A stretch of 64,000 nucleotides of DNA, from the NCBI GenBank assembly GCA_018266775.1, contig JAFDZS010000020.1, positions 62,001 through 126,000 of the forward strand, given 5' to 3'. Positions 26,855 through 34,952 of this stretch are shown piece by piece (position 1 is the stretch's first letter; the number at the start of each line of letters is the position of its first letter). The notes below the pieces were generated by a model that had not been told where the DNA came from, did no database searches, and was given only the letters and a program-made list of their open reading frames with translations. Origin of the DNA: Bacteroidota bacterium. GTDB lineage: Bacteria; Bacteroidota; Bacteroidia; Chitinophagales; Chitinophagaceae. Position numbers and translations under genes: made by a program.

Positions 26855-29212
26855 ATGAAAACAGCTATCCTCCTCCCATTTTTCCTGCTCACATCTTTTT
26901 TGGTAACGGCACAGAACCGTTACACCATCAGTGGTTTTGTAAAAGACTCATTAAATGGCGAAACACTTATTGGTGCATCTGTTGCAGTGGAAGGTAAAAC
27001 CAAAGGCATCAGCAGTAATCAATATGGGTTTTATTCCATAACGCTTGAAGAGGGCAGTTATCGGCTCATTTGTTCTTTTATCGGTTATCAGCCTGTTGTT
27101 GTTACAATAAACCTGCATGCGAGTCAAACACTCAATTTTAATATCATGCCCCGTGCTGCTTTGAACCAGGAAGTGGTGGTAACTACAAAGAAACGGGAAA
27201 ACAATGTGAAGAATGCACAGATGGGCAAGTTCACACTGCCGATTGAACAGATCAAAACCATTCCGGCATTTTTGGGAGAAGTGGATCTGCTTAAAACGAT
27301 ACAGTTACTGCCGGGAATACGTAATGCCGGCGAAGGCAGTGCCGGATTATATGTACGCGGCGGAGGGCCTGATCAAAATTTAATTTTGCTGGACGATGCA
27401 CCGGTTTACAACACAGGTCATCTCTTTGGTTTTTTCTCCATATTTAATTCAGATGCCATTAAGAACGTATCGCTGATTAAAGGTGGAATGCCTGCACAAT
27501 ATGGCGGACGCTTATCGAGTGTGCTTGATATAGCGATGAAAGAAGGCAATAATCAAAAACTGCAGGTGGATGGCGGTATTGGATTGATAGCATCGCGGAT
27601 ATCCGTACAGGGGCCCATCAAAAAAAACAAATCTTCCTTTATTGTTTCTGCCAGGCGGACGTATATTGATGGTCTCATCAAACCATTTATCAAATCATCC
27701 AGCCAGTTTTATGGTTCCGGTTATTATTTCTACGACCTGAATACCAAATTCAATTACCAGTTTTCTGAAAAGAACCGCATTTATGCAAGCGGTTATTTTG
27801 GCCGCGATGTTTTTGACTTTGTCAATGGAAGGCAAAGCCTGGATGTAAATATTCCCTGGGGAAATGCAACCGGAACATTGCGCTGGAACCATGTATTCAA
27901 TAAACGCTTATTTGGGAATACTACAGCTGTGTACAACGATTATAAATTTAGTTTTAAAGCCGCACAAAATAGTTTTGAAGTAAAGCTTTCGTCCGGGATC
28001 AGGGATGTGAGCCTGAAGCAGGATTTTGACCTGTATCCATTTACCGGCCATAAGATCAAATTTGGAGGCTTGTATACGTATCACCAGTTTACACCATCCG
28101 TGGTGAGCGGTAAGCAGGATTCTGTTACCTTTAATCCCAATAATGCACAGGTTAAATACGCCAATGAAGGCGCTTTATACATGCAGGATGATTGGGAGAT
28201 CAGCGATAAGGTAAAAGTAAATGCAGGATTGCGCTACAGTTTATTTCAACAGGTGGGGCCATATAAAATTTATGCTGCTGATGCAAATGGAAACCGTTTA
28301 GACAGCACTGTTTATTCCGGTGGGCAACCGGTAAAAACGTATGGTGGCCTGGAGCCCCGCTTCACCATGCGGTACGCATTGAATGATGCCACATCTCTTA
28401 AAGCTTCTTTTACCCGTAATCTTCAATATATACATTTAGTAAGTAACGCCGGCACAACACTGCCTACCGATATTTGGGTGCCCAGCACATATAAAGTAAA
28501 ACCGCAGATCAGTTATTTATATGCCGCCGGTTTGTTTAAAAATTTCAGGAATAATATGTTTGAAACATCCCTGGAGTTGTACTATAAACAAATGCAAAAC
28601 CAGATTGAATACCAGGAAGGTTATACCCCCAACACACTGGAAGATACTGAGAATTTTTTCACTTTTGGAAAAGGATGGAGCTATGGCAGTGAACTTTTCA
28701 TTAATAAAGTAAGGGGAAGATTAACCGGCTGGATCGGTTATACATTAAGCTGGACGTGGCGACAATTTCCTGCATTGAATTTTGGTGAGAAATACCCTGC
28801 TAAATATGACCGCAGGCATGATTTAAGTGTAGTGGCAACTTATGAATTAAACAAAAGGTGGAAATTATCCGGTGCGTTTGTATATGGAAGCGGTAATGCG
28901 GCAACTTTGCCTGAACGCTTTTATATTATCAACGGTGTGCTAACACAGGAATACAGCCGCATTAATGAATACCGCTTACCAGCATATCACCGCCTGGATC
29001 TTTCCGCCATTTATTCATCCAAAAAGAATGAAAACAGAAAATGGAAGAGCGAATGGGTATTTAGTGTATACAATACTTACAGCCATCTAAATCCTTATTT
29101 TGTTTACTTCGATCAGAGTGGCAGCCCTTACAACGGAACGTTAACCATCCAGGCCAAACAGGTTTCATTATTCCCCGTGATACCTGCAGTAACATGGAAT
29201 TTTAAATTTTAA
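26855..29212 (+). CDS. TonB-dependent outer-membrane receptor with carboxypeptidase-like N-terminal domain
   Basis: The 785-residue protein has a signal peptide (ending LVTAQ), a carboxypeptidase-regulatory-like domain (about residues 22-110: YTISGFVKDSLNGETLIGAS) and a plug domain (GLYVRGGGPDQNLILLDDAP, VSLIKGGMPAQYGGRLSSVL). A 22-strand-type barrel follows, ending in TWNFKF with a terminal Phe. It imports an unknown ligand using TonB energy. At 785 residues it is shorter than SusC polysaccharide receptors and has no SusD partner, so a metal or small-molecule ligand is more likely. The upstream DUF3347 gene points the same way. Its stop codon is followed after 4 bases by a repeat. Confidence 0.92.
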   Translation: MKTAILLPFFLLTSFLVTAQNRYTISGFVKDSLNGETLIGASVAVEGKTKGISSNQYGFYSITLEEGSYRLICSFIGYQPVVVTINLHASQTLNFNIMPRAALNQEVVVTTKKRENNVKNAQMGKFTLPIEQIKTIPAFLGEVDLLKTIQLLPGIRNAGEGSAGLYVRGGGPDQNLILLDDAPVYNTGHLFGFFSIFNSDAIKNVSLIKGGMPAQYGGRLSSVLDIAMKEGNNQKLQVDGGIGLIASRISVQGPIKKNKSSFIVSARRTYIDGLIKPFIKSSSQFYGSGYYFYDLNTKFNYQFSEKNRIYASGYFGRDVFDFVNGRQSLDVNIPWGNATGTLRWNHVFNKRLFGNTTAVYNDYKFSFKAAQNSFEVKLSSGIRDVSLKQDFDLYPFTGHKIKFGGLYTYHQFTPSVVSGKQDSVTFNPNNAQVKYANEGALYMQDDWEISDKVKVNAGLRYSLFQQVGPYKIYAADANGNRLDSTVYSGGQPVKTYGGLEPRFTMRYALNDATSLKASFTRNLQYIHLVSNAGTTLPTDIWVPSTYKVKPQISYLYAAGLFKNFRNNMFETSLELYYKQMQNQIEYQEGYTPNTLEDTENFFTFGKGWSYGSELFINKVRGRLTGWIGYTLSWTWRQFPALNFGEKYPAKYDRRHDLSVVATYELNKRWKLSGAFVYGSGNAATLPERFYIINGVLTQEYSRINEYRLPAYHRLDLSAIYSSKKNENRKWKSEWVFSVYNTYSHLNPYFVYFDQSGSPYNGTLTIQAKQVSLFPVIPAVTWNFKF

Positions 29213-29216
29213 GAGT

Positions 29217-29243
29217 CTCGTCCCCGTCTCTGACGAGGACGAG
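29217..29243. repeat. CTCGTC/GACGAG palindromic repeat
   Basis: CTCGTC at 29217-29222 pairs with either of two tandem GACGAG copies (29232-29243). The core CGTCTCTGACGAG is shared with the reverse complement of 1879-1899. It begins 4 bases after the TonB receptor stop. A separate small palindrome ATGAGTC-tat-GACTCAT follows nearby. Confidence 0.6.
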
Positions 29244-29294
29244 TTGGTTATGAGTCTATGACTCATATATTGCGACAAGCTGAAACTTTAATGC

Positions 29295-29322
29295 ACAAAA
29301 AAGCATCCCTTTGGGGGGATGC
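29295..29322 (-). terminator. Intrinsic terminator for the minus-strand lipoprotein gene
   Basis: The stem GCATCCC / GGGATGC with a six-base loop is followed on the minus strand by TTTTTTG. Confidence 0.75.
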
Positions 29323-29362
29323 CGTTTACTGTGAGAGTTCGGATTAATGAACGCGTTTATAA

Positions 29363-29809
29363 TTATCTTACAAAAGTCTGGTAGGTTTCCACTGTAGCAC
29401 CGGGAAAGTTAGGATCTGAACTGGAAGTGCTCATCACTGTAAAAAGCACATCGGTCAATGTCAGCCATTTCCAGCGGTATATTTTTGCTGAAGTAGTGGA
29501 GATTAAAGAATCACTGCCTTTAAACTGGTAACTGCCGTTATTTATTGTGGAAGAATTAAAACAATATTGAAAATTGCTGTTGGCATCAAATTGCACAAAA
29601 TTTTTGGGTAATGCTTTTTGTGGTAAAATGGAATCCTTTGTAAAGACACCACCATAAAACAATTTTAATTGTATACGGTTAATAGACCATTGGCCTACAA
29701 CCTGTTGTTCTTTAGGTAAATCGCTGCTGTGGTCTGTTTTGGCACAGGAAACAAATAGGCAGCTGCTGATAGTGGCAATTAGTACGGAGGCCGCAATGAG
29801 GTTTTTCAT
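29363..29809 (-). CDS. Lipocalin-like lipoprotein of unknown function
   Basis: The 148-residue protein has a lipoprotein signal peptide with Cys after LFVS. The mature domain starts QQVVGQWSINRIQLK and continues as alternating strands (FVQFDANSNFQYCF, NNGSYQFKGSDSLIS, WLTLTDVLFTVMS), the pattern of small lipocalin-like Bacteroidota lipoproteins. I use the ATG at 29809 and not the GTG just before it. It has its own terminator. A protein of the same general type is encoded at 59512-59958, though the two are not close in sequence. Confidence 0.72.
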   Translation of the reverse strand: MKNLIAASVLIATISSCLFVSCAKTDHSSDLPKEQQVVGQWSINRIQLKLFYGGVFTKDSILPQKALPKNFVQFDANSNFQYCFNSSTINNGSYQFKGSDSLISTTSAKIYRWKWLTLTDVLFTVMSTSSSDPNFPGATVETYQTFVR

Positions 29810-29856
29810 CACTAAAACTATATTGGTTTACATAACTAAACGTAAGCCAATAAGTT

Positions 29857-30930
29857 TTATTGTGCATTTTTCGATTTATGTACAAAATGTATGGTGCCGC
29901 TCTTTTCCAGGTCGCTGGTGATGCGAACTTCGTACCTTTTATCGCCATCGGTAACCACCATCAAAGCCGTATTGGGTGGAATTTCTCCAAGGTTTTCCGC
30001 ATACATGACCAATTCATTTACCGGCCGGCTATCGTCAGAAGTTAATGTGAGCGTGATGGCTTTGTCTGAAAGCCGTTTATGGGAAAGCAATAGTTTTCCA
30101 TTAAAAAATAAAGAAATACTGTCGCCATCTATTTCTCCATTATCATATAAGTCAACCCTAAAGGTCAGGTTGTCCAGTTCAATGGTTTTAAGAATATTGG
30201 TATTGCGTTTGTCTGCACTTAATTCCGATTTGGGTTGCAGGGTCGTTTCCGTTTTAACAGCAGTCGTTTCCGGCTGTTTCAACTCTGGTTTAACAGGTGT
30301 TGCAGGTTTAATAGATGGGGTGTTAACCTGGGGTTTATTATTATTGGTTACAACTGGCGGAGCAACCGTTTTATTTTTATCTGTAAAATTGTTTTTTGGT
30401 TTTGCAGATGATTTTTTGGGTGTATTTCTTGCTGCGGCGTTATTGAAAACAGGGGTTTCTTTTTTCAGCATCCGGCGGGATAAAACTGTAGTACCGAAAC
30501 CGCAGTCTCCTTCCTGGTTAGGTGCAGGATTCCAGTTGCCCTCAAGCGTTTGTACATCCCCTTTTTTGAAAAATGTCAGGTGATGGATTTGAAAACAGTT
30601 GCGTATATGATTGGGGACATTAGTTTTAGTGCGTTCTACTTCCGTTACCTCAACGGATTTACTTTTTTTATCAATCTTTCCCGTCAGCCGGCAGATGGTG
30701 TAATATCTTTTTCCACCATCAGTGAAATAGGTGTAAGAATAACCGGTCACATTATCTCCCCTGGATTCCAGTTCAAGCACATAATCACATTTATCTCCAC
30801 CCCAGCCAATGAAGGAAGTGCTGTTATCAGTAAACTGGCCTTTCCACTGGCCGGTAAATTCCTGCGCAAATGAAATATTGAATAATGAAATTGAAAACAG
30901 TAATAGTACAAATCTTTTCATCTTAATCAT
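29857..30930 (-). CDS. Two-domain secreted protein sharing a C-terminal domain with the amidase
   Basis: The 357-residue exported protein (signal peptide ending ISFAQ) has an N-terminal domain of about 130 residues (GQWKGQFTDNST to CGFGTTVLSRR). A long linker rich in Pro, Lys and Thr (about 160-250) leads to a C-terminal domain (LTFRVDLYDNGEIDGDSISL to the end). The C-terminal domain matches the end of the amidase at 12330-13703 (NELVMYAENLGEIPPNTALM versus NELVLYAENLGSIPPNTALM). The N-terminal domain resembles the whole protein encoded just upstream. The start overlaps the upstream stop as ATGATTAA, suggesting coupled translation; an ATG at 30921 is an alternative. Function is unknown, but an envelope or cell-wall role is plausible. 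Confidence 0.78.
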   Translation of the reverse strand: MIKMKRFVLLLFSISLFNISFAQEFTGQWKGQFTDNSTSFIGWGGDKCDYVLELESRGDNVTGYSYTYFTDGGKRYYTICRLTGKIDKKSKSVEVTEVERTKTNVPNHIRNCFQIHHLTFFKKGDVQTLEGNWNPAPNQEGDCGFGTTVLSRRMLKKETPVFNNAAARNTPKKSSAKPKNNFTDKNKTVAPPVVTNNNKPQVNTPSIKPATPVKPELKQPETTAVKTETTLQPKSELSADKRNTNILKTIELDNLTFRVDLYDNGEIDGDSISLFFNGKLLLSHKRLSDKAITLTLTSDDSRPVNELVMYAENLGEIPPNTALMVVTDGDKRYEVRITSDLEKSGTIHFVHKSKNAQ

Positions 30931-31348
30931 CTCTTTTTGTAAGTGTTATTGTTCCATGGCCGCATTTATCTTCGTCAGTATACCAGTCTCCCATTAGAAT
31001 AGCTTTCTTTTTCCGCTGTATGAAGGTCAGTTTCATGAGCTGTTTGCATGTAGCGGAAGTATCATTGTGATAGTATTTAATAATTTCTTTTTCTTCCAGG
31101 TACAAAGTATGTTTTATTAATACACCCTGCATCAAACACATAGAAGAATCTGAATCACCGGGCATGTATGAGTTACTGTAAGCCCTGTAAGCAGAGTCAT
31201 TGATTTTTATGAAAACGAAATTTATTCGTTGTTCAAAAAACCAGGCAGCAACATCCATTTTTCCCTTCCACACGCCAGAGAGGTTCTGTGAAAAACCATT
31301 CAAACCAGTCAAAGAAATCAAACAGGCTACAAAAAACAAGTGCTTCAT
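30923..31348 (-). CDS. Small secreted protein, single-domain paralogue of its neighbour
   Basis: The 141-residue protein has a signal peptide (ending NGFSQ) and one domain starting LSGVWKGKMDVAAWF and ending DKCGHGTITLTKRDD. The pattern matches the N-terminal domain of the next protein (GQWKGQF and CGFGTTVLSRR), including cysteines in the middle and near the end. The gene overlaps the next by 8 bases. A TATCTTTG element lies 2 bases before its ATG. It looks like half of a duplicated unit of unknown function. Confidence 0.75.
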   Translation of the reverse strand: MKHLFFVACLISLTGLNGFSQNLSGVWKGKMDVAAWFFEQRINFVFIKINDSAYRAYSNSYMPGDSDSSMCLMQGVLIKHTLYLEEKEIIKYYHNDTSATCKQLMKLTFIQRKKKAILMGDWYTDEDKCGHGTITLTKRDD

Positions 31349-31350
31349 GA

Positions 31351-31358
31351 CAAAGATA
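31351..31358 (-). promoter_or_regulatory. -7 element adjacent to the start of the small secreted protein gene
   Basis: The minus strand reads TATCTTTG, 2 bases from the ATG at 31348, so transcription would start within or beside the start codon. A TTG at the expected distance is not seen. Confidence 0.4.
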
Positions 31359-31392
31359 TTTTAGATTAATTTTTCCATAGCTAATAGTTCGT

Positions 31393-31400
31393 TAAATTTG
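31393..31400 (+). promoter_or_regulatory. Probable -7 element for thrS
   Basis: TAAATTTG matches TAnnTTTG, 34 bases before the thrS ATG. The following bases, TTTGCAGCCTGCA, are identical to those at the MATE promoter near 18442-18454. Confidence 0.5.
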
Positions 31401-31434
31401 CAGCCTGCATTGTAATATACAGGCAGATAAAGAT

Positions 31435-33378
31435 ATGATAAAGATTACACTACCGGATGGGGCTGTAAGAGAATATGCACCCGGAACAACAGCAATGGAT
31501 GTAGCCAAATCTATAAGCGAAGGATTGGCAAGAAAAGTATTAGCAGCAAATATTAACGGAGAAGTGTGGGATGCCACCAGGCCGATTAATAATGATGCAG
31601 CATTGAAATTACTCACCTGGGATGATACGGATGGAAAATCAACATTCTGGCATTCATCCGCTCACCTTATGGCTGAAGCTGTGGAAAGTAAATTCCCCGG
31701 CGCCAAATTCTGGGTAGGCCCTGCTATTGACAATGGTTTACAAAAAGGCTTTTATTACGACATTGATCTTGGTGACAGAAAATTAAGTGAAGATGACCTG
31801 GCTGAACTGGAAAAGAAAATGACAGCATTGGCCAAACAAAATAATAATTACCAGCGATCAGAGAAATCAAAGGCAGATGCTGTGGCATATTTCACCGAAA
31901 AAGGAGATGAGTATAAACTGGATCTGTTGCAGAACCTTGAAGATGGCAGCATCACTTTCTACACACAGGGAAATTTCACTGATTTGTGCCGTGGCCCACA
32001 TATTCCTTCCACCGGGCCCATCAAAGCCATTAAATTAATGAATATTGCCGGTGCGTATTGGAAAGGAGATGAGAAGAATAAACAATTGACAAGGATATAC
32101 GGAATCACTTTTCCCAACCAAAAGGAATTGGATGATTACCTAGCCTTATTGGAAGAAGCAAAGAAAAGAGATCACCGTAAGTTGGGAAAAGAACTCGGCA
32201 TTTTTACTATGGATGATGATGTTGGGCCCGGGTTACCATTGTGGTTACCTAATGGAACCATCATCATTGAAGAATTGGAAAAGTTGGCAAAAGAAACTGA
32301 ATTGGCCGCAGGATATAAAAGAGTGGTTACGCCGCATATTGCGAAGGAAAGCATGTACCTTACCAGTGGTCACTTGCCGTATTATGCAGACAGTATGTTT
32401 CCTCCCATGGAAATGGATGGGGAAAAGTATTACCTGAAATCTATGAACTGTCCGCATCACCATAAAATTTTTGATGCGGAACCCAAAAGTCATAAAGATT
32501 TGCCTTATCGCCTTGCCGAGTATGGTACCTGTTACCGGTACGAACAAAGTGGCGAATTGTTTGGTTTGATGAGGGTACGTTGCCTGCATATGAACGATGC
32601 CCATATTTATTGTACCAAAGAGCAATTTGCACAGGAATTCAAGGCAGTTAATGATATGTACATCAAATACTTCAAGATATTTGGCGTAGATAAATATCAA
32701 ATGCGTTTGTCATTGCACGACCCTGCTAAACTGGGGCAGAAATATATTAATGAACCAGAACTGTGGTTAGAAACAGAAGCAATGGTTCGTGAAACATTAA
32801 TTGAAACCGGCGTACCGTTTGTTGAAGTAAAAGGAGAAGGAGCTTTTTACGGACCAAAGATTGATGTACAAATCTGGAGTGCTATTGGTCGCGAATTTAC
32901 CCTTGCAACCAACCAGGTGGATTTTGCCCAGGGCCGAAGGTTTAAACTGAGTTTTACCAACCAAAACAACCAGGCTGAAAGCCCATTGATCATTCATCGT
33001 GCGCCACTGGGTACTCATGAAAGGTTTATAGGCTTTTTGCTGGAACATTTTGCAGGTAAATTCCCCACCTGGCTGGCACCAACCCAGGTGAAGATTTTGC
33101 CTATAAGCGATAAGTTTATGGGTTATGCAAATTCTATTTTGGAAAAGTTAAAAAAGTCAGATATTCGTGCTGCAATTGATGACCGTAACGAGAAGATAGG
33201 TAAAAAGATCAGGGATACGGAATTGGCCAGGGTACCTTATATGCTTGTTGTGGGTGAAAAAGAGATGAATGAAGGACAGGCATCGGTAAGAAGACAGGGA
33301 AAAGGAGACCTTGGAGCAAAGGGTGTAGATGCATTCGTAACTGAAATTGCAGCGGAGATCAAAGAGCGTACATTGTAA
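31435..33378 (+). CDS. thrS: Threonyl-tRNA synthetase
   Basis: The 647-residue enzyme charges tRNA-Thr. Domains in order are an N-terminal TGS domain (ITLPDGAVREYAPGTTAMDV), an editing domain with HSSAHLMAEAV and the LCRGPHIPSTG region, a class II catalytic core (FPPMEMDGEKYYLKSMNCPH with the zinc-binding Cys, YRLAEYGTCYRYEQSGEL), motif 3 (IIHRAPLGTHERFIGFL), and a C-terminal anticodon-binding domain. Length is typical. It is followed after 58 bases by infC, the usual partner. Confidence 0.98.
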   Translation: MIKITLPDGAVREYAPGTTAMDVAKSISEGLARKVLAANINGEVWDATRPINNDAALKLLTWDDTDGKSTFWHSSAHLMAEAVESKFPGAKFWVGPAIDNGLQKGFYYDIDLGDRKLSEDDLAELEKKMTALAKQNNNYQRSEKSKADAVAYFTEKGDEYKLDLLQNLEDGSITFYTQGNFTDLCRGPHIPSTGPIKAIKLMNIAGAYWKGDEKNKQLTRIYGITFPNQKELDDYLALLEEAKKRDHRKLGKELGIFTMDDDVGPGLPLWLPNGTIIIEELEKLAKETELAAGYKRVVTPHIAKESMYLTSGHLPYYADSMFPPMEMDGEKYYLKSMNCPHHHKIFDAEPKSHKDLPYRLAEYGTCYRYEQSGELFGLMRVRCLHMNDAHIYCTKEQFAQEFKAVNDMYIKYFKIFGVDKYQMRLSLHDPAKLGQKYINEPELWLETEAMVRETLIETGVPFVEVKGEGAFYGPKIDVQIWSAIGREFTLATNQVDFAQGRRFKLSFTNQNNQAESPLIIHRAPLGTHERFIGFLLEHFAGKFPTWLAPTQVKILPISDKFMGYANSILEKLKKSDIRAAIDDRNEKIGKKIRDTELARVPYMLVVGEKEMNEGQASVRRQGKGDLGAKGVDAFVTEIAAEIKERTL

Positions 33379-33436
33379 AGTAAAAAATGTATTATTTTAC
33401 ATCTCATAAAACAAAATTGTAAACTAAAAATTTTAA

Positions 33437-34093
33437 ATGGCATTTCCACCCAGACCTCAAAGAGGGGGTTTTAATCCCCGGTTTAGAAAAGAACAACAAC
33501 AGGAACATCGTACCAATCACATGATAAAAGTACCAGAGGTGCGACTGGTAGGCGATAATGTAAATGTAGGTGTATACGCAGTTGCAGAAGCACTGAAAAT
33601 TGCCCGTGAACAGGATCTTGATCTGGTTGAAATATCCCCGGGGGCCAATCCTCCCGTATGCAGGATCATTGACTACAACAAGTTCTTATACGAAGAGAAA
33701 AAGAAGAAAAAGGAAATGAAAGCGAAATCCAAAACCAGCGAGGTGAAGGAAATACGCTTTACACCAAATACCGATGATCATGATTTTGAATTTAAAGTGA
33801 AACATGCAGAAAAATTTCTTGCAGAAGGAAATAAAGTAAAAGCACACGTACAGTTTAAAGGCCGTGCGATTATGTTTAAAGAAAGAGGGGAATTATTGCT
33901 GCTGAAATTTGCAGACAGTTTAAAAGATGTTGGTGCATTGGAAGGGTTACCTAAAATGGAAGGTAAAAGAATGCAGGTAATGTTTGCGCCAAAATCTCAG
34001 AAGAAAAAGTCAGGTTCAGAGTTGGGAAAACTCATCAAAGATGATAAACCTGCTGCGGTTAGCAATGCTCCAAAACCAGAAGGTTCCAACTAA
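33437..34093 (+). CDS. infC: Translation initiation factor IF-3
   Basis: The 218-residue protein keeps the 30S subunit free and checks the start codon. The N-terminal domain has VPEVRLVGDNVNVGVYAVAE, the linker is lysine-rich (EEKKKKKEMKAKSKTSEVKE), and the C-terminal domain carries RFTPNTDDHDFEFKVKHAEK and FKGRAIMFKERGE. Extra residues at both ends (an Arg/Gln-rich start and a tail of about 25 residues) are common in Bacteroidota. Here the usual followers rpmI and rplT are not adjacent but 4.3 kb away. Confidence 0.97.
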   Translation: MAFPPRPQRGGFNPRFRKEQQQEHRTNHMIKVPEVRLVGDNVNVGVYAVAEALKIAREQDLDLVEISPGANPPVCRIIDYNKFLYEEKKKKKEMKAKSKTSEVKEIRFTPNTDDHDFEFKVKHAEKFLAEGNKVKAHVQFKGRAIMFKERGELLLLKFADSLKDVGALEGLPKMEGKRMQVMFAPKSQKKKSGSELGKLIKDDKPAAVSNAPKPEGSN

Positions 34094-34114
34094 AAAAATA
34101 ATTCAATTCCACAA

Positions 34115-34137
34115 GGGAAGCAGTTGCTTCCCTTTTT
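34115..34137 (+). terminator. Intrinsic terminator after infC
   Basis: The stem GGGAAGC / GCTTCCC (loop AGTT) is followed by TTTTT, closing the thrS-infC transcript. Confidence 0.85.
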
Positions 34138-34161
34138 AATTTGCAAAACAGTTCAGCAAAA

Positions 34162-34917
34162 ATGGATACCAGCCTAAATAAATACATCAGCGAATCGGGC
34201 TTTTGCAGCCGCAGGGAAGCTGACGTGTATATTGAACAACTGCGGGTAACCATAAATGGTAGAGAAGCGCATAAAGGCAACCGTGTAAAAGATGGCGATG
34301 TAGTTTTGATAGATGGGGAACCCATCAGGAAAAAGCATGCCCGCAATAAAAGTAATGCTGTTTATATTGCCCTTAATAAACCCAAAGGCATTACCTGCAC
34401 AACAGACCTGAAAGACAAAACCAATATTGTAGATTTTGTAAACTATAAAAGCCGCATTTTCCCTGTTGGCCGTTTGGATAAAAGAAGTGAGGGGCTTATC
34501 TTCTTAACTAATGATGGTGATATTGTCAATAAGATATTGCGGGCTGGTAATAATCACGAAAAAGAATATATTGTCACTGTTGATCAACCACTCACTGCAG
34601 AGTTTATTCAAAAGATGCGGGCAGGGGTTCGTATTGCACATGGCGTAATTACAAAAAGTTGTTTTGTAAAACAGGAAGGTGCAGACCGCTTCAGGATTAT
34701 TTTAATACAGGGATTGAACCGCCAGATCAGGCGTATGTGCGAAGTGCTGGGTTACCAGGTACAGACACTAAAGAGAATAAGGATCATGCATATTACTCTT
34801 TCCAATCTGCCGCCTGGGAAATGGCGGTATTTTACAACACCCGAAATTGAAACCATGCAGAACCTGGTTGCCGGAAGCAGCAAAACAGCCGATGGTGATA
34901 ATGGGATGGATGAATAA
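34162..34917 (+). CDS. rluF: 23S rRNA pseudouridine synthase, RluF type
   Basis: The 251-residue enzyme converts a uridine of ribosomal RNA to pseudouridine. An N-terminal S4 RNA-binding domain (LNKYISESGFCSRREADVYI) is followed by the catalytic domain with Asp in FPVGRLDKRSEGLIFL, the KEYIVTVDQPL strand, and the GLNRQIRRMCEVLGYQV motif specific to the RsuA/RluB/E/F group. I start at the ATG at 34162 and not an upstream TTG. RluF is the closest match by overall layout; RluB or RluE cannot be fully excluded. Confidence 0.88.
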   Translation: MDTSLNKYISESGFCSRREADVYIEQLRVTINGREAHKGNRVKDGDVVLIDGEPIRKKHARNKSNAVYIALNKPKGITCTTDLKDKTNIVDFVNYKSRIFPVGRLDKRSEGLIFLTNDGDIVNKILRAGNNHEKEYIVTVDQPLTAEFIQKMRAGVRIAHGVITKSCFVKQEGADRFRIILIQGLNRQIRRMCEVLGYQVQTLKRIRIMHITLSNLPPGKWRYFTTPEIETMQNLVAGSSKTADGDNGMDE

Positions 34918-34952
34918 ATTTGGTACAAAATAACAATCTAAATCTTCATAAA

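Noticed and set aside
29891..30583. A 230-codon plus-strand frame opposite the two-domain secreted gene
   Set aside because: It is the antisense shadow of a gene with a clear signal peptide and domain matches. The shadow's residues show no domain.
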